Assembly: GCA_964434955.1 (NCBI GenBank)
Contig: CAYSXI010000048.1
Span: forward strand, 1 to 29,113
DNA length: 29,113 bases
Direction: 5' to 3'
Source: JANQLU01 sp964434955
GTDB taxonomy: Bacteria > Planctomycetota > Planctomycetia > Pirellulales > Pirellulaceae
This document shows positions 8,266 to 13,617 of this stretch, one piece after another; within the stretch, counting starts at the first letter, position 1; each line of letters opens with the position of its first letter. The notes beneath the pieces were generated by a model. That model searched no databases and was not told the DNA's origin. It saw only the letters and a list, made by a program, of their open reading frames with translations. The position numbers and the translations under genes are program-made.

Positions 8266-8610
8266 ATGCCTAATACAGCCAACTTTGCACTTCAACTTTT
8301 CGCAAGAGTTTCCAGCGCGGTTGTTTTTGTGCTGATCGGGATGTTTCTATTTGGGGGAAACGAATCGCAAGGGTTCAACGACAACAACGAGATCGTCGGA
8401 TTCGCGTTGTTTCCTGTCACGCTTCTGTTGGGAATGCTGATTTCCTGGGTTTGGGAAATTCCCGGCGCCGTCGTTTCCATGCTGGGACTGGGCGGGTTTT
8501 ATCTGTGGCATTTCGCCACCTCGGGATCCCTGCCCGAAGGGCCCTGGTTTCTGATTTTCTCAGTACCGGCCTTTTTGTTCCTGGCGTCTGGCATTCTCAA
8601 TCGCCGGTAG
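8266..8610 (+). CDS. Small polytopic membrane protein, function unknown
   Basis: A 114-residue protein with a well-placed ribosome site (GGAG at 8255-8258, 7 nt before the ATG). Hydrophobic segments at about residues 12-30, 43-63, 65-83 and 92-110 suggest four membrane helices with short loops. I recognise no catalytic motif or named family. It stands alone, between the cco operon and a convergent minus-strand operon, and is bracketed on both sides by tandem repeat arrays. An inverted repeat just after its stop (CGCGGCAT at 8629-8636 and ATGCCGCG at 8645-8652) could act as a weak hairpin, without a T-tract. Confidence 0.75.
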   Translation: MPNTANFALQLFARVSSAVVFVLIGMFLFGGNESQGFNDNNEIVGFALFPVTLLLGMLISWVWEIPGAVVSMLGLGGFYLWHFATSGSLPEGPWFLIFSVPAFLFLASGILNRR

Positions 8611-8643
8611 TCGACGGCTATCACGTTCCGCGGCATGGAAAGT

Positions 8644-8754
8644 GATGCCGCGTTATGAACGATGCCGCGTTATGAACGATGCCGCGTTGTGAACGATTAT
8701 GCCTTGGTGTGGACGATCATGCCTTGGTGTGGACGATCATGCCGTGGTGTGGAA
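8644..8754. repeat. Tandem array 2: 3 x 17 bp then 3 x 20 bp
   Basis: Three copies of a 17-bp unit GATGCCGCGTTATGAAC lie at 8644-8660, 8661-8677 and 8678-8694 (one substitution in the third). Three 20-bp copies of GATCATGCCTTGGTGTGGAC follow at 8695-8714, 8715-8734 and 8735-8754, with one or two substitutions in the outer copies. The last 20-bp unit overlaps the 3' end of the minus-strand VOC gene and supplies its stop codon. The array has the same architecture (17-mers first, then longer units) as array 1 on the other side of the small membrane gene. Confidence 0.93.
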
Positions 8755-9279
8755 TTCGTCTTGGTGAAGCCAATCCGCTTGTTTGACGGATCGTTTGGTG
8801 AGTGACCACTCGTCGAGCATCTCCCATTTGACTTGGTCAAGTTTCCGGAGTTGTTCGGCTTTTGCGACAACCGTTGTCAGCTCTAACCGATGTCCATTGG
8901 GATCGAAAAAGTAAATGGACTGGATGATTCCATGATCGGTTGGCCCAACGACATTCACGCCTTTTGATTCCAATTCAAGCTTGGCATCCTGCAGTGCTTT
9001 TTCATTTTCCAACTGAAACGCGATGTGCTGAACCCAGTCGGGTGTGTTTTGATCCCGTCCCATTTCCGGTGAATTCGGCAGTTCAAAAAATGCCAGGATG
9101 TTTCCGTTGCCTGCGTCAAGAAATACATGCATGTAGGGGTCTGGAGCCTTGGTCGAGGGAACGCGATCTTCAGAAATCGCGAGAAGGAACTCCATGTTCA
9201 GAACTTGAGTATAAAACTCGACGGTTTCCAGGGCGTCCTTGCAGCGATAGGCGACGTGGTGAATTTGCTGGATCTTCAT
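8737..9279 (-). CDS. VOC superfamily (glyoxalase/dioxygenase-like) protein
   Basis: A 180-residue protein of the vicinal oxygen chelate fold: paired beta-alpha-beta modules that bind a divalent metal. The start is ATG 9279, with AAGGAG on the minus strand at 9286-9291, 6 nt upstream. Visible elements are IHHVAYRC (His8), a first module with FYTQVLNMEF, LAFFELP (Glu66), QHIAFQLEN (His85) and YFFDPNGHRLELTT (Glu133). These fit the usual His/Glu metal-ligand positions. Substrate is not deducible; glyoxalases, dioxygenases and thiol-modifying enzymes share the fold. It is the last gene of a four-gene operon, 30 nt after the cysteine dioxygenase gene, so a role in thiol or sulfur metabolism is possible. 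A repeat array provides its last codons and stop. Confidence 0.85.
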   Translation of the reverse strand: MKIQQIHHVAYRCKDALETVEFYTQVLNMEFLLAISEDRVPSTKAPDPYMHVFLDAGNGNILAFFELPNSPEMGRDQNTPDWVQHIAFQLENEKALQDAKLELESKGVNVVGPTDHGIIQSIYFFDPNGHRLELTTVVAKAEQLRKLDQVKWEMLDEWSLTKRSVKQADWLHQDEFHTTA

Positions 9280-9309
9280 TGGATTCTCCTTGATCAAAAC
9301 TTGCTTACG

Positions 9310-9888
9310 TCAATTACCGGAAGCGTCGCGCGTGGGTGCTTGTACAAGTGTTTTCGAGTTATCTTCGACCCGGTAGTTTCCGACTTCGCCGAGTGGAGGT
9401 GAATAGACATGCAGCGTGACGAGCCTGCGCCCATGGGCCTGGAGGTTGGACAACTGGTGAATGTCCATGTCCTGTGAGCCAACAACGCCTGGGGCTCCGA
9501 GATGCTCCGTTGTGGTCGCATACAACCAACCGTCCTGGGTCGATTCAAAAATCGTTTCCGAAGCAACGCCCTCGATGACCCGGACCCCGCATGCGGAACC
9601 GGCGTGGTCGTGAATGGGAGTTCTCTGGCCCGGCTCGAAACACAACAACAAGGCTTCAAACGTGTCGCTGCGGGCAATCAAGTTTCGTTGGTAGCCGTCC
9701 GCGGAAAAGCGTTTAAAGTCTTGCAATTCAGGATCATCAACTTGAAGCCGCGCAAGAATCGATTTCAATTGATCGAGGTCGATGATCGATTCAAATGAAT
9801 CCAGGCATTTGATGACTTGATTTAGAGGCAACTCATGATCGATCGTTGGCTCAACCTGCGCGGCTTTTTCTTGGTTTCCTACAGACAT
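9310..9888 (-). CDS. Cysteine dioxygenase type I family (cupin)
   Basis: Predicted non-haem iron enzyme oxidising cysteine, or a related thiol, to the sulfinic acid. The 192-residue length is close to the usual ~200. The three-His iron site is visible: PIHDHAG (His93, His95) and DMDIHQLSN (His144). A strand ends LHVYSPPLGEV. Cys100 lies five residues after His95 and Tyr162 is in the YSPP motif. These correspond to the Cys and Tyr that form the thioether cofactor in animal enzymes; many bacterial members have Gly at the Cys position. A purine-rich GGGGA ribosome site precedes the ATG. The gene begins 18 nt after the PP2C stop and is followed by the VOC gene. Activity on 3-mercaptopropionate or another thiol cannot be excluded. 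Confidence 0.88.
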   Translation of the reverse strand: MSVGNQEKAAQVEPTIDHELPLNQVIKCLDSFESIIDLDQLKSILARLQVDDPELQDFKRFSADGYQRNLIARSDTFEALLLCFEPGQRTPIHDHAGSACGVRVIEGVASETIFESTQDGWLYATTTEHLGAPGVVGSQDMDIHQLSNLQAHGRRLVTLHVYSPPLGEVGNYRVEDNSKTLVQAPTRDASGN

Positions 9889-9906
9889 CTCATCCCCATC
9901 AAGAAC

Positions 9907-10833
9907 TCATGCTTGGCGTTCGTTTGATTTTGGCTCGGATACAACTTCGTCGTAGTCGTCCAGTGACTCACAGAAAGCGACAACCGAAGTGATATTGTCG
10001 CTACCGCCCTCGTTGTTCGTGGTTTCAACCAGACGACGGCAAGTGGCTTGCGGGGAGTCCTCTTCCTTGAGAATAGTCTCTATTTCGTCATCGGAGAGAT
10101 GGGCGTTAACTCCGTCGGAACAGAGCAAGAGACGATCGCCCTCACGGAGCTTCGCCTTGTAGACGACCGCTTCCAATTCGGCTTCCGCGCCAATCGCGTT
10201 GACCAGCACATGGTGGTAAGGACTTTTTTGAAAGTCGTCTTCGTCCAGATGGCCTTGGTCATAGAGCACCTGGGCCAAGGTTTGATCTTTGGTCAGCAGC
10301 TGAAGCTTGCCATCGCGAAGGATGTAGCATCGACTATCACCGACGTGAAGCACGTAGAGCATTGGCCAAACCAGGTACGCCACGGTAAGCGTGGTTCCCA
10401 TCCCGCGGCGATCGGGATGCTCATCGGCATCCGTTTTGACGGCGACATGGGAATGATTGGCCGCCCGCTTCAAGTCCTTCACGAAGTTTTGGATTTCTTC
10501 CTGGGTTGGGAGGAAGAGCCAATGCATCGAATTGAGCAGGTACTCGGCGATCGAACGGACCGCCATTTCACTGGCAACCTCGCCCGCATTGGCACCGCCC
10601 ATTCCATCGGCAACTAGAAGCATTTTCCCAAGTGTGCGGCCATAAAGATCCGGTTGATCGGTGGTCACGCTGGTTTGCCGTACATGCATGTTTTTATGCA
10701 AATCGGCGATCAGGAAATGATCCTGGTTGATCGAGCGAATTCGGCCCACATCCGTCTTGCCGGCGCATCGAATTTCGATCGGATAGGAGTAGCGAATTGG
10801 CGGTTCTTTCAATGCAATACCTGTTGAATTCAT
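9907..10833 (-). CDS. PP2C-family serine/threonine phosphatase
   Basis: Predicted cytosolic metal-dependent protein phosphatase that would reverse Hanks-type Ser/Thr kinase signalling. With the ATG at 10833 the protein has 308 residues, and the PPM/PP2C motifs appear in order: RSINQDHF (Asp38), LLVADGMGGANAGEVAS (Asp76), GMGTTLTVAYL, HVGDSRCYILRDGKL (Asp166), LLLCSDGVNAHLSDDEI (Asp240) and EGGSDNITSVV (Asp279). All metal-ligand Asp residues expected for the bacterial subfamily are present, so the enzyme should be active. The C-terminal 20 residues are acidic and not part of the fold. The gene follows a small single-TM gene by 44 nt and precedes cysteine dioxygenase by 18 nt. The open frame extends further 5', but overlaps the upstream gene and carries no family sequence. 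Confidence 0.93.
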   Translation of the reverse strand: MNSTGIALKEPPIRYSYPIEIRCAGKTDVGRIRSINQDHFLIADLHKNMHVRQTSVTTDQPDLYGRTLGKMLLVADGMGGANAGEVASEMAVRSIAEYLLNSMHWLFLPTQEEIQNFVKDLKRAANHSHVAVKTDADEHPDRRGMGTTLTVAYLVWPMLYVLHVGDSRCYILRDGKLQLLTKDQTLAQVLYDQGHLDEDDFQKSPYHHVLVNAIGAEAELEAVVYKAKLREGDRLLLCSDGVNAHLSDDEIETILKEEDSPQATCRRLVETTNNEGGSDNITSVVAFCESLDDYDEVVSEPKSNERQA

Positions 10834-10877
10834 CGATTCGTTCCGCAAGCAAAGTCGTTTGAGTTTCCCGGGGCGGA

Positions 10878-11066
10878 TCAAGCAGCGGATTTCTTGCCGA
10901 TCGCTGGCTCGACAGAATTCTGTCGTGTTCGACGTGTCTTGGTTTTCTGCTTGGTCGACAATGGCTGTCCCGGGCCAAATGTTTGGCTGCTCATAGGCGG
11001 CAAAACGAAGAACAGAAAAAACATGATGGCGGAAGCGACGCAGGTAACAATCAAAATGGCAGTCAT
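10878..11066 (-). CDS. Small single-TM protein, first gene of sigma-54 operon
   Basis: A 62-residue open frame with a strong ribosome site (GAAGGAA on the minus strand, about 5 nt before ATG 11066). The N-terminal 23 residues are a continuous hydrophobic helix (LIVTCVASAIMFFLFFVL). The rest is a Lys/Arg-rich polar tail with KQKTKTRRTRQ, so by the positive-inside rule the tail is cytoplasmic. I recognise no family. It is supported by its ribosome site, by lying about 45 nt downstream of a consensus sigma-54 promoter, and by the close PP2C gene. It might anchor or regulate the phosphatase, but that is inference from position only. Confidence 0.65.
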   Translation of the reverse strand: MTAILIVTCVASAIMFFLFFVLPPMSSQTFGPGQPLSTKQKTKTRRTRQNSVEPAIGKKSAA

Positions 11067-11109
11067 TGGATTCCTTCAAAAAAGGGTTAATTCTTTCCTG
11101 CCTCGTTTT

Positions 11110-11126
11110 TGCAATCTTCGTGCCAA
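11110..11126 (-). promoter_or_regulatory. Consensus sigma-54 (-24/-12) promoter
   Basis: Read on the minus strand the site is TTGGCACGAAGATTGCA, an exact match to the RpoN consensus YTGGCACG-N4-TTGCW with the required 10 nt between the invariant GG and GC. Transcription should start near 11098, about 32 nt before the ATG of the small membrane gene at 11066. This implies that the downstream PP2C-cysteine dioxygenase-VOC operon needs an enhancer-binding ATPase activator. No other perfect match was noticed in the window. Confidence 0.85.
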
Positions 11127-11700
11127 GTAGAAACTCGTTGGAAAATCGCGCCCAATCCCGTGTTTTGGCCCGATTCTGAGACGGAATTGGCCTTCCAACG
11201 TGCGGAAACGCGCATCGGGGATTGTCTCAACTGCCCGAATCGGCGCGCTTTGGCGATTCGATCCGGTGACCGGATCGGGGCGCGGAGGTATATTTCTGCC
11301 CGATCAAAAACGGGTGGTTTGGGCGGACCTGGGGGCCCCGAGCTGTTGGAAAGCCTATCGCCTGCTTGCATGGCTTTTGCTGGTCGAAAACTGAGGAATT
11401 TTCTGCATTTTTCCTCGATTCAAATAAAACTTTTCCAATATCTGGCGGGTATCGATCTAGCTGAGTGCCACTAACCAAAACACCTAACCTCGCAGGTGGC
11501 ACGAACGGCCAGTCGGTTGGATTTCGGGTTTGGAAAAGCCCCTGGATTGCTCCCCCAATTCTGGCTCCAGAATCTGGGCAATTCTGCGAAAATCGCTGCC
11601 CATTGCGAAACTGGCAAACAAGCATGAAAATCGGCTCAGGGATTTCGAATTCCCGGCCAAAACCGAACTTTTTCTTCTAATTAGGTTGGAGACAATTTAT
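11127..11700. other. Intergenic region between divergent sigma-54 operon and secreted-protein gene
   Basis: No gene is convincing in these 574 nt. Open frames exist on both strands but overlap each other, lack ribosome sites and show no family resemblance. Two symmetric elements stand out: a palindrome at 11259-11277 (listed separately) and an interrupted hairpin at 11554-11578 with arms TTCTGG and CCAGAA flanked by CCCA and TGGG. The second lies in the likely 5' leader of the gene at 11701. Confidence 0.6.
11259..11277. promoter_or_regulatory. Palindrome, possible activator binding site
   Basis: Perfect inverted repeat CGATCCGGT-G-ACCGGATCG (9-bp arms, 1-nt centre). Its centre is about 150 bp upstream of the sigma-54 promoter on the minus strand and about 430 bp upstream of the plus-strand gene at 11701. 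That is the usual distance for an upstream activator site of a sigma-54 enhancer-binding protein. Assignment as a binding site is inference. Confidence 0.4.
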
Positions 11701-13350
11701 ATGAATCTTCTTGCAAGACCCCTCGCAATCGTTGCGGCCCTCGCCTTGGGTCTCATCGCATTGTCCGCCAAGCCGGCAATGGCTCAAAGCAATGAGAATC
11801 AGGCTGCGGTCGTGATCTCATTGGCCGGAATTGATGAGCAACTGAAAGATGTCAATTATCTTTCAGATGCTGCTGGATTTGGACGTCTCGGTGGCATGAT
11901 TATCAATAGCCAAGCTGAGGAGTACCTGAAGGGCGTCGATACCGAACGCGCCATCGGCCTGTTTGTCCATATCGATGAGGACAATGTTGAAGAGCCAACG
12001 ATCGTTGGTGTTGTGCCGGTTTCCGACTATGACGAAGTCCTCGACACATTGTCGATGGCAGGTGACGTCGATGATTCTGGTGACATCGATGTAATCGCGA
12101 TGCCTACTGGTGAAGACATGTTCATTTTCGAGAAAGGTGGCTACGCCATTTTCTCGAACGTTAAAGAAGCCCTGGATTGGGCTCCTTCCAACGTCGCCAA
12201 AGAACTGGGTGACATGCCAAAGAACTACAATATCGCTGCGAAAATCTTCCCGCAACGCATTCCTGAAAGCCTGCGAGAGCAAGCATTGGAAGCAATGGAA
12301 GAGGGATACGCTCGCAGCCTGGAAGAATCGGGAGCCGACGGCGACGATCTTCAGCAAAAATCTGTAGAGATGCAAATGGCTCAAATGGAGAGCCTGATCA
12401 ACGAAACCGAGCACATGACCATCGGTTTCGCTGCCAACAAAGAAGAAAGTGCCATCTACTTCGATTTCGAAATCATCGGTGCGGAAGGCTCTCAGCTTGC
12501 CAAATCAGCAGCAGCACAAAAAGACATGCCCAAGTCACGCTTCAATGGTTTCCGAGCCAAGAACGCGATGATGACGCTTAACAGCACCGGAAAGATTCTT
12601 GAATCTGACAAGGAATCACTTCGCGGATTGATCGCGGGATTCAAATCTCAGATCCAGGAAGAAATGGACCTCGAGAACGCCGACACCGATGAAGCGGCTG
12701 TTGGAAAAGAATTTGTCGACTCTTTGTTTGAAGTTCTCGACGACACCATCAACGCCGGAATCAGTGATGGCGGATTGGTCGTCATGGGCGGCAATGCTCC
12801 TGCCTTGGCCGGTGGCTTCCACGCGGTCAACGCTGACAAGCTCGAGCGAAGCTTCAAGAAACTGGCTGAAATGGCGAACGAGTCAGGCGAAATGGAAGTC
12901 GAAATCAACGCCGAGTCTCTAAACGGTGTTAAGCTTCATCGCGCCAGCATTCCTGTGCCGGAAAGCGAAGAAGAAATGCAGGAACTATTTGGTGACACGC
13001 TGGATATCCTGATCGGCGTCGATTCCAAGACCGTCTACGTGGCAGCTGGCGACAACTGTTATGACTTGCTCAAAAAATGCGTCAACAATTCGACTTCTGC
13101 CAAGCAAGGTCGTTCCGTCGAAATGAATCTTTACCTTTCCAGCATGTTGGAAATGCTCGGATCCGTTGAGTCGGAAGAAATGATGCAAGAGATGGCTGAC
13201 GTTCTGAAAGAGTCTGGCAAAGATCGAATCTCGATCTGGTCAGAGAACGTGAAGAACGGAACCAAAGCACGTTTTGAGGTTCAAGACGGCGTCCTCAAGC
13301 TGATCGCAATTGCAGCCGAACAATTCGGCGGTGCTTTTGGCGGATTCTAA
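11701..13350 (+). CDS. Secreted acidic protein of unknown function
   Basis: A 549-residue exported protein. The ATG at 11701 has GGAGA about 8 nt upstream and starts a clean Sec signal peptide (MNLLARPLAIVAALALGLIA..., likely cleaved after AMA, residue 28). An in-frame extension upstream would hide this signal. The mature part is rich in Glu, Asp, Met and Ser, with alternating beta-like (LFVHIDED, TIVGVVPVSDYDEVLDTL) and helical stretches, and ends GGAFGGF. There is no membrane helix after the signal and no recognised catalytic motif. Its style resembles hypothetical exported proteins found widely in planctomycetes, perhaps a DUF3352-like repeat fold; that is a weak impression. It is monocistronic with its own terminator at 13380-13408. 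Confidence 0.85.
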   Translation: MNLLARPLAIVAALALGLIALSAKPAMAQSNENQAAVVISLAGIDEQLKDVNYLSDAAGFGRLGGMIINSQAEEYLKGVDTERAIGLFVHIDEDNVEEPTIVGVVPVSDYDEVLDTLSMAGDVDDSGDIDVIAMPTGEDMFIFEKGGYAIFSNVKEALDWAPSNVAKELGDMPKNYNIAAKIFPQRIPESLREQALEAMEEGYARSLEESGADGDDLQQKSVEMQMAQMESLINETEHMTIGFAANKEESAIYFDFEIIGAEGSQLAKSAAAQKDMPKSRFNGFRAKNAMMTLNSTGKILESDKESLRGLIAGFKSQIQEEMDLENADTDEAAVGKEFVDSLFEVLDDTINAGISDGGLVVMGGNAPALAGGFHAVNADKLERSFKKLAEMANESGEMEVEINAESLNGVKLHRASIPVPESEEEMQELFGDTLDILIGVDSKTVYVAAGDNCYDLLKKCVNNSTSAKQGRSVEMNLYLSSMLEMLGSVESEEMMQEMADVLKESGKDRISIWSENVKNGTKARFEVQDGVLKLIAIAAEQFGGAFGGF

Positions 13351-13379
13351 TTGAGACAGAATCAAAGTAGAAAATCAAA

Positions 13380-13408
13380 AGCTCGGCCCCGCGCCGGGCT
13401 TTTTTTTT
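13380..13408 (+). terminator. Rho-independent terminator of the secreted-protein gene
   Basis: An 8-bp GC-rich stem (AGCTCGGC paired with GCCGGGCT, one G-U pair) with a 5-nt loop is followed at once by nine T residues (13400-13408). It begins 30 nt after the stop of the gene at 11701-13350. Confidence 0.9.
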
Positions 13409-13510
13409 GCCATGTCTTTTCAACAACACGGATCGCGAGATACCATTCGCGACACGCGCAGCGGTTTGAACTTGCCAAGTTTTTGAACTTGCCTCAATCG
13501 CATGCTCCCG

Positions 13511-13547
13511 GAAATAAAAAACGGCCGGAGTGTTAACACTCCGGCCG
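13511..13547 (-). terminator. Rho-independent terminator of the GCQG-repeat protein gene
   Basis: A perfect 26-bp palindrome at 13522-13547 (arm CGGCCGGAGTGTT) is followed, on the minus strand, by TTTTTTATTTC. It lies 70 nt past the minus-strand stop at 13618 and faces the plus-strand terminator, so the convergent genes are separately insulated. Confidence 0.88.
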
Positions 13548-13617
13548 CTACTTTGGGAGGTAAGAATTTTGTCCGGTCCGGCGCGAATCCATAAGACGCG
13601 GCGTTGACCAAAGACCA

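Noticed and set aside
10834..11079. N-terminal extension of the PP2C frame to 11079
   Set aside because: The added residues do not resemble PP2C proteins and overlap, in another frame, a small gene with a good ribosome site.
11109..11474. 121-residue plus-strand open frame in the sigma-54 upstream region
   Set aside because: It covers the sigma-54 promoter and the palindrome, conflicts with frames on both strands and has no ribosome site or family match.
11530..11700. N-terminal extension of the secreted acidic protein
   Set aside because: It would bury the clear signal peptide that begins at ATG 11701, which has its own ribosome site.
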